Shown here: positions 45,289 to 57,114 of the stretch, in pieces | How the letters are laid out: each line of letters begins with the position of its first letter | Position numbering within the stretch: position 1 is the first letter of the stretch | Origin: Tretioscincus oriximinensis | Lineage: Eukaryota > Chordata > Lepidosauria > Squamata > Gymnophthalmidae | Length of the DNA: 64,000 nucleotides | Direction: 5' to 3' | NCBI GenBank assembly: GCA_022410635.1 | Contig: JAJVDF010000135.1 | Span: forward strand, 374,734-438,733 | The notes under the pieces: model-generated | What the model was told of the DNA's origin: nothing | Seen by the model: only the letters and a program-made list of their open reading frames with translations | Database searches by the model: none | Program-made: the position numbers and the translations under genes

Positions 45289-46109
45289 AATATTATATCT
45301 ATTTAATTGGAACCAGCATTATATATAAATTATAATCTTTTAAATCTATACCTACTAAAATGTGTATTGAATGTGCAGTGTTGAACTTTTCATTCTACTT
45401 GCAAGATCCAACTGCTTTTGATCCAGCTAACTTTGCCATAATAGTATGGGTAACTGGAAGTGTTCCTTTAAATTTCTTGGGTCCAGACATTTCTTAATCT
45501 GTCCCCTCATCTCCAGGTTTTCACACATTCTGTTGACTTCTTCACTCTTAATATCAGATCTATTCACTTTAATCACTTAAGTGCCTCTTATAAACTTTGA
45601 GTTTCTCAAGTTGCACAAATAACTTGTGGAATCTCTGGATTTTATTTATTAACATGATAACCTAGCATACATTCTAAACCTTGGAAAGCATTCTTAAAAG
45701 TCTCTAAAAACAATCAATATTATGTCATTCTAAAAGATTCAATATTCTAACAGATTCAGAATATTCCAAATTCCAGCAAAAATCCTTTCAATCCAAGTCC
45801 ACCTATGCTTGTAACATGAAACTCTTTTGTTCTCTTTAAATGTACAATGTAACATATACTTGGATCAAAGTTCCACTTTTTTCTACTGTATATGTAATCA
45901 ATCTATTAATTGATTTTGTTCTTTAAAAAGATGATACATACATATACATATAAATTACTACAGACAATACATTGGCTTATCCTCAACTATCTATTTTGAA
46001 TGTTACATTTTTATAATTCTGTAGACTTTTAGTAGCGTGCCACTCCTTCAGAGCTTCTGAAATAAATGTTATATAGTTCTTAGATTTTTTGCAAAGGAAT
46101 TAGGCTTTC
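45289..46109. other. AT-rich single-copy sequence
   Basis: No gene recognised. Confidence 0.35.
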
Positions 46110-46740
46110 CACAGCTTCTGAAGATTTTTCCAAAAGCTGGGCATGCCCTTTTTCTTCTCACAAATTCCATACTTATAACAAAATTATTTGCCTCTGTTTT
46201 TACTGAGGGAGACAGAGGGCATATTCCTGTAGTTATTTTTTTTTCAGAGACGGAATCAGAATAATTAAATTGGATAGAGGTAACCAAGGCTAAGATCCCA
46301 ATGTGTATGGATAAACTAAATGCTAGCAAATATTCAGAACCAGATGGCACTCATCTGAGAGTTCTTAAAGAACTAATGTGAAAATGCTGATCTTCAAGTA
46401 AAAAAAAAATATAATCCTTCACTAAGGTCAGGTTCTGTGCCTGAATACTGGAAGTCAACAAATATAACACTAGATGGAAATGGATCCAAGGGTGATTCAG
46501 GACATGACAAATCAGTCAGCTTAACATCAGTTCTACGTAAGATGATGAAACCATCATTAAAAGGGAGTAAGCATTGCTGAAGGAAAATCAACATGGTTTA
46601 TACCAAGGTAAATCACATCTTACTAATTGACTGAACTCTTTGAGAGTGTTAATAAGTATGCAAATAACAGCAATCCAGTTGACATAAATCTGGGCTTCCT
46701 GAAGATATTTAATTAAACCCTTTTCCGTCTGGAAATGAAA
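46110..46740 (+). mobile_element. CR1 LINE, decayed internal copy 1
   Basis: Covers the ORF2 linker and start of the RT: a segment with CAGAACCAGATGGCACTCAT (cf. SGPDGMHPRVL-type blocks) and, near 46580, AAAATCAACATGGTTTATAC and GGTAAATCACATCTTAC (QHG...GKS motif). Many stops. The same region is present again just downstream. Confidence 0.65.
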
Positions 46741-47060
46741 TGAAAGATACTATTTTGGTTAAAGAACAGGAAACAAAGGGTATTGATAAACTTTCCTACA
46801 GTGGAGGGAAGTAAAAAGTGAACCAGTCTTTTCAGGAAGTGCATCAGAGGAATTAAACTGGTCAGAGATAACAAGGGAGTAGGACCTTGCTAGCCTTAAT
46901 AAGCTGAATAATAAATCCCAGGGGCTACATGGCATTCATCCAAGAATTTTTTAAAAACTCAAATGTAAAATTGCTGACATTCTAGTCAAAATATTTAATA
47001 TTTCCTTAAGATTGGGCACTGTGTTAGTAGATTGGATGGTAGCTAATATAACACCAATCA
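46741..47060 (+). mobile_element. CR1 LINE, internal copy 2 up to nested insertion
   Basis: Repeats the linker region of copy 1 (GGGGCTACATGGCATTCATC) and leads in frame-related fashion to the RT block that resumes at 47238. It is a second insertion of the same subfamily in the same orientation. Confidence 0.65.
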
Positions 47061-47237
47061 CTGATAAACCAGTGGAACAGTTTGCCACAGNGGGTGGTGC
47101 ATTCGCCGTCACTGGAAGTCTTCAAACAGAGACTGGATAGTCATCCTTCTGGGATGGTTTAATGAATCCTGCATCGAGCAGGGGGTTGGACTCGATGACC
47201 CTGGAGGTCCCTTCCAACTCTATGATTCTATGATTCT
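47061..47237 (+). mobile_element. CR1 3' end nested in another CR1
   Basis: A 177-bp terminal piece of the ATTCTATG-ending subfamily (CCAGTGGAACAGTTTGCCAC to CCTTCCAACTCTATGATTC) sits between CACCAATC and AATCTTCAAAAAAGG, which join perfectly when it is removed. A shared AATC may be a 4-bp target duplication. An N lies at 47091. Confidence 0.88.
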
Positions 47238-48735
47238 ATGAATCTTCAAAAAAGGATCCTGGGGTGAGCCTGTAAATTATAGACCTGTCAGTTTAACATC
47301 AATTCTAGGTAAAGTGTTGGAAACCATAACTAAGAACAAAATTACTAAACACATGGAGAAGTGTGCGTTGCTAACTGAAATTCAGCGTGGATTCTACAAA
47401 GGTAAATCATGCTTAAAAAGCTTGTTAGAATTCTTTGAGTGTGTTAATAAACACATGGATATAGGGGATCCAGTTGATATTGTCTATTTAGATTTTCATA
47501 AGCCTTTTGATAAAGTCCCTCATCAAAGGCTCCTAAAAAAGCTCTACATTCATGGAATAAGAGGACAGACTTTGTCCTGGATTGGAAACTGGCTAAAAGA
47601 TAGAAAACATAGGGTAGTAATAAATGGACAGTTCTCTGAATGGAAAGAGGTAAGAAGTGGTGTATCCCAGGGGTCTGTATTAGGAACTCTTCTTTTCAAT
47701 ATATTCATAAATGATCAGGATGATGAGGTAAATAAAGTAGCCAAGTTCATTGATGGCACTAAACTGTTCACGGTAATGAAAACTGAAAGTGATTGTAAGG
47801 AGCTCCACAGTGATCTATAAAATTTGGTGAGTGGGCAATAAAGTGGCAAATACACAACAACTTAAGCAAGTGCAAAGTCATGCACACTGGGGCAGAGAAC
47901 CCCTGTTATCAACTGATGGGAACCAAGCTTTCTGTGACAGAGCAGAAAAAGGATCTTGGAGTGCTGGTAGACAGTTCAATGAAGGTGTCAACCCAGTGTG
48001 CAGCAGCAGCAAAGAAAGGAAATTCAATGTTAGGAATAATTAGGAAAGGAATTGAAAACAAGTCAGCAAGTGTTGTTTTGCCTCATCTGTGGTAAGGCCC
48101 CATTTGGACTATTATATACAATTCTGGTCACCACATCTCACAAATGATATGGTGGAACCAGAGAAGGTGCAGAAAAAGGCAACAAGAATGATCAAGGGGC
48201 TGGAGCGCCTTCCTTATGAAATCCAACGGCAATGTCTGGGCCTCTTCAGCCTCAAAAGACAGTGTTTGAGAGATGATCTGATTGAAGTGTATAAAATCAT
48301 GCCCTGGATGGATAAGATGAATAGAGAAAAAATGTTTTCTTTATCACACAACTGTACAACCAGGAGACATTCCTCAAAACTGTTGGGCAGAAGAGTGAGG
48401 ACAGACAAGGGAAAGTAATTTTTCATCCAGATGGTCATCAACCTTTGGAATTTACTTCCAGAAGAGGTGTTGGTAACTAGCAGCATGGATAGCTTTATGA
48501 GATGATACAATTTCATGGACACCAAGGGTTTAAATAGCTACTAGGATGGTTGTTTTAATGTTACCTCTGAGGTAGAGCAACAGGCAGTATTCTTGAAATA
48601 CCATCTTCAGGGCATCTGGAACAGGTGAAGATTTTGCCTTCTTCTGTTCCAGACTGCCCAGGTGCAATTGGTGGACCCCTGTGTGAAACAGAATGCTTGA
48701 CTAGATGGGCTTCGGCCCAATTCAGCAGGGCTNCT
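47238..48735 (+). mobile_element. CR1 LINE, RT to 3' end
   Basis: Reverse transcriptase fragment 47314-47820 with HGFYKGKS-like and VYLDFHKPFDKVPHQRL blocks and SGVSQGSVLGTLLFNIFIND. The catalytic motif has become FIDGTKL (about 47746), so it is inactive. Frameshifts follow. The C-terminal AAAKKGNSMLGIIRKGIENK and MIKGLERLPYEIQRQCLGLF lie at about 47999-48240. The 3' end is CTAGATGGGCTTCGGCCC near 48700. Confidence 0.9.
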
Positions 48736-48940
48736 CTTATGTTTTACAGGATTCAGTTTGGGAAGAATGTTTTTTAATTTATTTATACTTGATTTAGAAA
48801 TAGGTGAAAGCTGTGGGCGAACAGAGTTTGCTGATGATATTAAATTATTCAAAGTAGTAAACACTGAAAGAGATTGTAAGGAAGTTGAGGACTCGAGCAA
48901 GTGAATAACCAAGAGGCAAATGAGCTTCAACATTACCTAT
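48736..48940 (+). mobile_element. CR1 LINE internal fragment
   Basis: GTTTGCTGATGATATTAAAT (FADD-type motif) followed by AGTAGTAAACACTGAAAGAG shows a further piece of CR1 RT directly after the previous 3' end, in the same orientation. Confidence 0.65.
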
Positions 48941-49477
48941 ACGATCCAGCAGGGTTTCTATTATTTTATTATATATTTTGTAACTCTGTCCTTAAATATG
49001 CTTATTTCTGATTATTTTGCACAATTTATTCATTTGTTTACTTTCATTAGTTGTCTCACATAGCATATATAGCTATTTTCCTTTAGCTTCAAAATCCCTC
49101 TAATTGATTTAGTAATATTTCTTCAGCTCAACAAATACCTATAGCTCTTTCAAGAGCTAGATTGAACTCCCCCAATAACCTTGTTCCTACTTTTTCAGAT
49201 TTAATTCCACAATTTGTTCCTTAAGAAGAGAGACTGAGTCACCTAATTGGACAAACTCACAAATGTGAGCCAGTTGTCTCTAGCCAGTCATATGAGAATC
49301 TATATTTTCTCACTCCTTTTATGTTCATGTGAGGGGAAAAACAACAACTGCTGTCTCTCATAAGTAACATTCATTTTTGATGTGCAGTCAATTTTAAAGT
49401 TGCTGTCTATTTTCTTATCAAATTTCAAGATGTTAAAAATTATGTAGCTTCTCCTTCAGCAACATGCAAGAGTAAGT
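48941..49477. other. AT-rich single-copy sequence
   Basis: No gene recognised. Confidence 0.35.
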
Positions 49478-49592
49478 AAGAAGGTCTAGAGACTAACCAA
49501 AGAAAAAAGATGGTAGCATGAGCTTACATCAACACAGATGTAAGAAAGCTAGATTTTTCCCTCTGTTAGTCTCTAAGGTGTTACTTGCCGCC
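49478..49592. mobile_element. Palindromic element family, diverged copy
   Basis: GTCTAGAGACTAACCAAAG at the left pairs with TCTGTTAGTCTCTAAGGTG at the right around GCATGAGCTTACATCAACAC. Same architecture as 37213-37387, more diverged. Confidence 0.6.
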
Positions 49593-52333
49593 ATTGCTTA
49601 CTGATCCAACTAAAGCAAAAATAAAGTTCTTTTTGTACTTTGTTTTATTCCAGAGTATATTTGAGAATAGGGACCATCATCCATATGCTAGCGCAAACTG
49701 TGGCATGTTTTGCCTGGGGCCTCTCATAGGTTACGCTATCATGCAGACATCAGTTACGAAATACATATTGTTTTTTGAAGAATCCATTCTAGAACATAGC
49801 AAAAGTGAAATTAGTCACCTCTGAAAAGCTGTCATTAAAACAAAGGAGGGGGGGGGGATAGAATGAAGACTCTTCAGCTAACTGCAATATTTCCTGAACT
49901 CATTCACCCATGAAGGGAGCCAGTAAAGCCATTACCAGCATATTTCTACACATGGCAGCATTCAATAACTTATGTCAATTGCAGAAGCTTGTTACTGGAT
50001 GTGATTGATTGCCATTGGAGACATTTTAAAGCCAGGCTATTGATTTTGCCACCTGAATGGGGATTCCACAATCCAGTACCAACAATGACTATTTAAATTT
50101 AACATCCTTTGTGTCAAGCATAGAATACCTACCATGATTGGAATCTGCATTAGTTTGTGTATATTGTATACATTCCTATATACAGTATATCTTGTGATGA
50201 TATATAACATGTGTTTGATATGCTTGATTGTATTATGCAATTTAGATGTTCGAAATGTTTGACATTAATTTGAATTTGGTTATTCTAGGATTCTACAGAT
50301 AATGTCAGTCCTAAGGTACAGAATGGGAAGTTAGCTGATTGGGTAATCAGAAATGGGTATGTAGAATTGATCTATCCAGGCAGTAAAATAATATATAAGG
50401 GAGAAAGAAATTACTATTGGAAAGAATAAGGTAAGCAGCATAATAGTTCATGTACAAAGTTTCCATTCTTTGAGAGTTTTTCCATACACTCACCTATTTG
50501 TAGAGTACACTTATGCCCCCATGCAACACATCTGCAAGAGTGTATTTCTCTCTCACACACACAGAGTAATTATCTTCTTGGCTATCTCTTTTTCATAGCA
50601 TCAGAAACCTGGTATTTTGAAGCTTTAAACAGCAGAATATATGGCACACAACGAAAGTAAGCAGTGTCATTTAGCAGGAAAATGAAGAGTAAAGTCATAC
50701 ATTGTGTGACTGAGCTGATTAGAGACATGATGCTTTTCATGAGAGTCTCTTTAAAAAAATAAGGTGAAAACCAGGTGTAAAAAACATACTTTCTCCTCAC
50801 CTTTTAAGGTTACTCTTCTGCATCGGACAGCAAGAATCTATGAAAAGGTAATTCTTTGGCAACCATACATGAGCAGTCTTAAAAGCTGGGGAGGATGTAA
50901 GATTTCCACTCTTATTGTCACTTTTATGAAAGAGCCATCCCTGCAAAAGCACCAAATATTTGCTCTGGGACAAGCAGCACAGTAGGTAATTTTACTCTGC
51001 TACCACATAGTCCCATCTTTATAACACCCACAACAATGCATATGATTGAACAGGAAGAATTTGGAAAGTGTCCCGTTCTTTACACAGGTTTGCACCCCAA
51101 AGTCTACTTCTGTGCACTCACAATGCAAAACGAAATGGACTGGAATCTGAAATAACCATAGAACTGAAACAATTTGATTTCATTTTAATCCAGTTCCCAG
51201 AGAAACATGTAATTTCAAATGTTGAAATAGCATGATAAGAAAACAGCCTCTATTAGAAGAATGCAGCCTAGGCCTCTGTAGAGTGCTCTAAAGCTGTGGT
51301 TACAAATGTGCTTTTAAATCATTTTCATTCCCAAAAAACAAGTTTGAAAACCAAAAATACTATTTTGTTTGTTAATTTATTTTGTTTCCTGCCCCTCAGT
51401 TCTCCCCCCCCCCTAGTTTTCAGTCCACTCTTTGGGAATGCAAAAGGTTTAAAGTACATGTACGATTACACCCTGTGTTTCCCCAGTGGTTTATAGGGAA
51501 ATCCTTCACTTAGCACAGCAAAATGTCCAATTTCCACAACCGTTTCTTGTGGGCTCCCACAGAGCCATAACTATAACTACTGAACTGGTCAACAAAGCTT
51601 TCTTGTGACATTCTGTAACTCATACCCATGGCAGGTGTGCAAAAACAAGGGAACTAATGAAGAAGGCTCTTAATGTGATCTGCATGAAGCAGCAGCATAT
51701 GAACTAAACTGCCCATGTCTGTTTCTAATTAACCATGTTCAGAAATAATTTCTATCATGGAATTCATTGATTACATTTTTAAAGTGTCTGTCTTTAGTTT
51801 AAAAAATACCAATTAAACTGACTGCCAGTCATTCAAACAGGTCAGACTGATCTTCAAGTTCAAGGTGGATGCTACATGTTAAGGTAGGCTGGTCAAAAGA
51901 ACGCTGTGAAAATGAATAATTCAAATAGAAGGAAGCTTACTTTTGCTTCACACTGTAGCTGCCATTTGGCCAAAATGTTCAGAGCATCACAGCCAGTTTT
52001 GTCTTACTGAGGCAAAATCCCCACTTGTCCATTTCTTCCACTTTGAAAATGCTTTAAAAATGCATTGGGCATTTTATTTGCCATTCAGCTGCTGCCTCAT
52101 TCGAATGAGAAACCCAGAAGGCACTGCTGCACTTTCCTAACTACAATCCCAGAATTCCTTGAGACCCTGCCTACTGTTTCCAAGCAGTCTCTACATTCCA
52201 AGAGCCAATAAAATATTAACATTTGCTTAAAAGCAGCTCTGGAGAGATTCTTCTTCGGGACTTTAAAATGGATCTCTTGTTCTCACAGAGCCTTATTCTG
52301 GGTAACATCCTGGAGGCTTGTGGAAATTGCAAG
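49593..52333. other. Single-copy intergenic sequence
   Basis: No gene recognised. A run of about 11 Gs lies near 49847 and about 10 Cs near 51404. Confidence 0.4.
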
Positions 52334-52650
52334 ATATGAGGAGAAGAAGAAGAAGAAGGAGAAGAAGAAGAACTTGGTCCTTATACCCCGCTTTTCTCAC
52401 CTTTTCAAAGGGACTCAAAGCGGCTTACAAGGATATATTTTTGCCCGAAGGCTCACATTCTATCTTCCCCACCAGGCTATGGTGGTTCCATGTATCTACT
52501 TGCAGTCAGTTGCAATTTCTTGCAATTCATGCTTTCGAATAGCTGGGTTGGCTAGAGCTACAGGCTAATGGAAGGTGCTCACCCCTCCCCACGTCCCACA
52601 CAGGGCTTCGAAACCCCATCTCCCAGGCGAGAGACGAGTTCCTAAGCAAN
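52334..52650 (-). mobile_element. tRNA-derived SINE with TTC tail, copy 3
   Basis: On the reverse strand: head ending GGGTTTCGAAGCCC (B box, well kept), body with AGCTATTCGAAAGCATGAAT, then GTAAGCCGCTTTGAGTCCC and GCGGGGTATAAGGACC, and a long (TTC)n tail (52338-52372 on the plus strand). It is the best preserved copy and lacks the extension found at 6.1 and 8.3 kb. Confidence 0.82.
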
Positions 52651-53240
52651 TATCCATGTCTGCTGTTTACTGCACTCTAAAGACTTTTACAGAGCATGTA
52701 AGGCTGGACATGTGTGGGTCCATATGTGTCAGATGGAAAATAAACTCGCTTCCAAAGCCAGGAAATAGAATGTGGGGATTGGGCCTTAGTGTATTTTTAT
52801 AAGAAATCATAAAATCATGATATTACTTCTACCATTAATCCATAAATTTGCTGGATTGGTAGTAATAATATCATTATTTTACATACACAGCTCTAAAAAG
52901 TTAAGGATACTCTTCAAGTTATCATACGTATACAGTGATGCTTCAGTGTTCCCTTAATTTTGAGAAGTTCTGGGCAGGAATAGAAATCAGAAAATCTGAA
53001 ATATAACAGAACACAATAGCCTGGCTTTAAAATGTGAATTTAAAACTCCAAAAAGAACAAAACCATTTTAATTTTAGCACAGAAAAGAGTATAGAAAGGA
53101 TATTAGGTATACTAGGATATTCCCAGGAAGCTATTCTTAAATTGGGATTACTATTCAAAAAGTTTGTTTTAAATTACTGTACATAATATTTATTTATATT
53201 TATAAATATACCTGAAGTTGTTGGGGCGGCTCTCTCTTAT
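52651..53240. other. Single-copy intergenic sequence
   Basis: No gene recognised. Confidence 0.35.
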
Positions 53241-53502
53241 TTAGAGCCAGTTTGGTGTAGTGGTTAGAGTGTGGGACTCTTATCTGGTAGTCTCCCGGTT
53301 CGATTCCCCATTTCTCCATGAAAGCCAGCTGGGTAACTTTGGCCCAATTACTGTTCTTTGAACTCTCTCAGCCCCACCTANTCCATAGGGTGTCTGTTGT
53401 GGAGGAAGCAACAAAAGGTATGTGTGCCACCCTATGGTAGGCCGCCCTGAGACCTTCGGGTATAGGGTGGGATATAAATACAAAATAAATAAATAAATAA
53501 AA
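53241..53502 (+). mobile_element. Sauria SINE, full length
   Basis: AGCCAGTTTGGTGTAGTGGT, A- and B-box (GGTTCGATTCC near 53297), central TTCTTTGAACTCTCTCAGCC and the tail GACCTTCGGGTATAGGGTGG ending in (AAAT)n. The best preserved of the window. Confidence 0.93.
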
Positions 53503-53509
53503 TTATGTA

Positions 53510-53610
53510 ATCTGGCTGCAACGTCTAGGACTCTTTACCTCAAAAGACGGCATTACAGAGGAAACCTAATTGAAGTATATGAAATCATGCATTGAGGAGA
53601 GTAGAAAGAT
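53510..53610 (+). mobile_element. CR1 LINE C-terminal fragment
   Basis: CTGCAACGTCTAGGACTCTT then GAAACCTAATTGAAGTATAT matches the QCLGLF / GDLIEVYK coding block of the CR1 copies. Only about 100 bp remain, next to the SINE tail. Confidence 0.6.
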
Positions 53611-54667
53611 GAGATAGACTTCCAAGTAGACAGCTGCCCATATCAGAAAAAAATATTCTCTCATGGTTCCCCTAACAAATGCTGTAGTACCTGGGTAGAT
53701 TTTCCAATGAGTCCACACAGCATATTAACTCATAAATGTATCATTGTTAATAACTCCATACTAAGTCACATTGTGTCAAGCGTCAGAACACTGTGAACCT
53801 TGGGATGTGGCTACTTCAATGATGTGTGTAATGTCAGTTNCCGCTGATGAGGTGGCAGACAAAAAGCAGGAGTCAGTGATTCAAACCATCAAAAATAAAG
53901 TTTTGAGGAACAGAAGCCCAGTTTTCTGATCAAGACATAGTGGCTATGTGCATTTCTGTACTGTTGCAGAAAACTGTGCCCTCAGCATGTCATGAACTAT
54001 TTTCATAACAAAGTGTGAACACGATCGTAATTAAACAAGCCACGTTGTATATAAATGTCTTAAATGAAGCAATTATGCTTGTGTCTTTAAAGAAAACTGC
54101 TGCCAGAAAAGATAATAGCATTTTGTTCATTGGATTCATTGTATGAAATGGAATACCTAAGCATGTTCCTTTACGTGTACGATTGAGTAGAATCAAAGCT
54201 AAGAAACTTAGTACCATATCACACATGCATCCTAGACTGGCAAAAAGTGTGTTTTTTTTCTTTCANTTTGTTCTCATTCCTCATGACTTTTGTTTACAAC
54301 TATTTATTGTTGCTTAAGATCTAAGATACTTCCACACATAACATATTATTTTGTTGCTTCTGAACAACATAGCCCACATACAACAAACCCACATGTATAC
54401 TCAAACCAAAAACATGCACACCCATATGTGGTCCTCCCACCTCCCCATTTCTCCCCTACTGATGGCATCATAGGAAGGGAATTGCTATTACAATCCCAAT
54501 CCTCCCTCCATATACTCAGGATTGTTTTGCATCAGCTTAAATTTTTCTAGCACTAAACATATTGTTCAGTTGGCTATAAGCTTATTCCATTTTATGGCCC
54601 ATTCTACGCATAATCTTTCATTGCATTGAAGTCTTAATTATTATTGCTGGGTGGAAAGGAAGAAAGA
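53611..54667. other. Single-copy intergenic sequence
   Basis: No gene. The part 53990-54200 (CGTAATTAAACAAGCCACG, AATTATGC) has an enhancer-like look, but this cannot be tested here. Confidence 0.35.
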
Positions 54668-55165
54668 TAAGCCCTGCTGAATGGGGACACAGACCATCTA
54701 GTCCAGGATTTTGTCCCAGTAGCCCATCAGTTCTCAAGCAAACGGAGGTTAAAAACTTCACTTGTTCTCAACTTCTTGCAAATGGGTGATTTAGGAATAT
54801 TGTTTTTGCTCCAGAGGCTATATCCTAACAGTTATTGATACACTTGGCTTTGTGAATTTTTCTAATCCTATCTTAAGCTATCCAGGTTGCTAACTACCAC
54901 CATCTCTTCTGAACCAGTGACCTCTGGGTGAAAAAATACTTCTCTTTGTCTGTCCTAACTCTTCATTCCTTCAGCATCAAGCAATGCCTCTCAGTCCTAG
55001 TGTTATGGGATATAGAAAATAATTTGTCTATTCATTTTATCCATCCCATGTATGTTTTTATACACTTCAGTCAGATCACCTAAATGTTGAAGCTTGATTT
55101 TATAAGAGAAGTGTTCCAGCCCTTTGATCTCTCTTGTTGCATGTTCTTCAGTTCCACAATTTCTT
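54668..55165 (-). mobile_element. CR1 LINE 3' end
   Basis: Reverse orientation, from AAGCCCTGCTGAATGGGGAC to the block AGCCCTTTGATCTCTCTTGT (complement of IKGLEHFSYKIKLQHLG). Includes ORF2 C-terminus and untranslated end; stops interrupt it. Confidence 0.85.
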
Positions 55166-55219
55166 TTTTGTAAGGTGAAACAAGTCAAGAATTTATGAGC
55201 CAAAAATAATACGCTAACC

Positions 55220-55780
55220 TAGGGTTGCCATATTCTGGCAACCCAAAACCAGGACGGGGGTGGGGTGCGCGCGCACGCATGTGCACATACGGACGCTTGT
55301 AGCGAGACAGGCAAAACCTCTTCTGCCTGTCTCACCACAAGCGTTTGCGTGTGCGCGCGCGCTCCTTTGCTGGTGGCGGGGTTTCTCCCTGCTCTCGCCG
55401 CCAACTCGCCTGCAGCAGCGGAGCAAAAACGCTTGGGTTTGTGAGAGGAGAACAGAGCTGCCCTCCTGTCACAAACCCAGGTGTTTCTCCTCTGCTAGAG
55501 GCGAGTCGGCGGCGAGAGCAGGGCGAAACCCCGCCTCCAGCTAAGGAGCAGCTACTCGGCACGCTCCGAGGTCCCTTCCTGGACCCCGGGAAGCGTTGCG
55601 CGCGCTGCAGCTGATGGCTCTGACGGCTGCTTTTCCTATAAAATCCCGCCTTTTTACATTCCCTGACGCAGCATCGGGGAATGTAAAAAGCCGGGATTTT
55701 GCCTTAAAACCCGGAGGGGACTATATTTTAGTCCCCCAAAACAGGATTGTCCCGGTTTACCGGGACGTATGGCAACCCTA
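55220..55780. mobile_element. hAT-type nonautonomous element rich in hairpins
   Basis: A 561-bp GC-rich element bounded by TAGGGTTGCCATA and its complement TATGGCAACCCTA, flanked by the exact 8-bp duplication CGCTAACC (55212-55219 and 55781-55788). This is hAT-like. Inside are consecutive hairpins: 55222-55244; 55266-55360 (GCGCGC-rich); 55375-55418 with 55492-55535, about 44-bp arms; 55639-55663 with 55677-55700; 55716-55735; and 55751-55764. No transposase gene. Open frames on both strands are by-products of inverted repeats and high GC. Confidence 0.88.
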
Positions 55781-55788
55781 CGCTAACC

Positions 55789-56473
55789 TACTGCGAATGA
55801 ATCTGGTGTGCTAGTGCTCATGTGTAATATTAAGGCTGGATAGTCAAAAAGTCTTCCTACACTTACTATACACGTGGAATTAAAAACTAAGTGCTCTTCT
55901 AGATCTCTTTTGTATATATACTGCTGTAGTTGAGAGCCCTCATCCCTTGCTAGTATGCTGCATCAATACCAAGTGAAGTGTAGCAATGATCATGAGTCTC
56001 AAGATCTTGATTACTGAAGGCCTGATTAGAAAGGCCCACCAGTATGCTAGCAAGGGGCTCTCTTGCCTGTTAAAGCCTGCAGGTGGTGGCTCCAAAGCTT
56101 GCACAAATTTAAGAGCCTGTGCAATAGGTAAGCTATTGCAGTTCCAAGCCTTACTGTTGTGTACATCAGAGGACAGCTCTTAATCTAGATCATGCCCAGC
56201 AAGTGCAGAAAGGCCACAGATTGAAAGCCCATGACCAAATACCTGGCAAAAAACAAATACCTTGAAGATAGGTCATAGCTTCATTTTTGTTCATCTTTCT
56301 AGGAGAAGGCATATCTGCACTCTTTCCAAATTACCTGCATGGATGGTAAGAAATCTCATTTTCTTATTTACTCATTTTCATTTACCAATTGATCACCATT
56401 GTTTTGTCCAGGAAGCACAACAGCTCATTCATTCTAGAAAATAGGACACGTCCATCTGTCTTTATCTGCATAG
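55789..56473. other. Single-copy intergenic sequence
   Basis: No gene recognised. Confidence 0.35.
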
Positions 56474-56712
56474 AAAGGAGCCAGTCTGGAGTAGTAGTTA
56501 GAGTGTCAGACTCTTATCTGAGAGTTTCCTGGTTTGATTCTGCACCCCTCCACAAAAGTGGGTTAGTCACAGTTCTTTGGAGCTCTCACCCACACCTGCT
56601 CCACAAGATGTCTTTTGTGAAGAGAAGAACAGAAGGTTATGTAAGCTGCTTTGATTTCCTTCAGCTTGAGAAAAGCAGGGTATAAAAACCAACTCTCCCT
56701 TTTCCTTCCTCC
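56474..56712 (+). mobile_element. Sauria-type SINE, variant tail
   Basis: GAGCCAGTCTGGAGTAGTAG head, TTTGATTCTGCACCCCTCC, then CACAGTTCTTTGGAGCTCTC. The 3' end is GTAAGCTGCTTTGATTTCC and GGGTATAAAAACCAACTCTC, a pyrimidine-rich tail like that of the TTC-tail SINE rather than the usual AAAT tail. It may be a chimeric SINE subfamily. Confidence 0.75.
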
Positions 56713-56956
56713 TTCTAAATTCTCAGAATTACCACTTTAACAGTAGATCTGCAAACGATAACAGCCAAAATGTATCAAATGGTGTGTGTGGAGCTAGTAG
56801 GCAGCATCATTCCAATAATTAGAGGGGGAGATCTTCAAACTATCTGCTAGGATCCTTCTACTGTAATGTTATGATGCCACTTCATGTAGCCATTCTGACC
56901 ATTGAGCAAGTCCAGCAATGGGCTCTAAGGAGATATTCACCCTTTAATACCATAAT

Positions 56957-57114
56957 AGTGACCCTGGGCTAGTCACAGTTCTTTGGAGCTCTCTCACCCA
57001 CACCTGCTTCACAAGATGTCTTTTGTGAAGAGAAGAATAGAAGGTCCTGTAAGCTGCTTTGATTCCCAAGACATTCGGGTATGGGGCAGGGTATAAAAGT
57101 AAATAAATAAATAA
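56957..57114 (+). mobile_element. Sauria-type SINE, 3' half
   Basis: Starts at GTGACCCTGGGCTAGTCACA, shares CACAAGATGTCTTTTGTGAA with the SINE at 56474, and ends GGGGCAGGGTATAAAAGTA with AAAT units. The tRNA head is missing. Confidence 0.75.

Noticed and set aside
52318..52372. Arginine/lysine-rich open frames
   Set aside because: Translation of the GAA tail of a minus-strand SINE.
55260..55614. Several overlapping long open frames on both strands
   Set aside because: They mirror each other because of inverted repeats and high GC inside a hAT-like element; no domain is recognisable.
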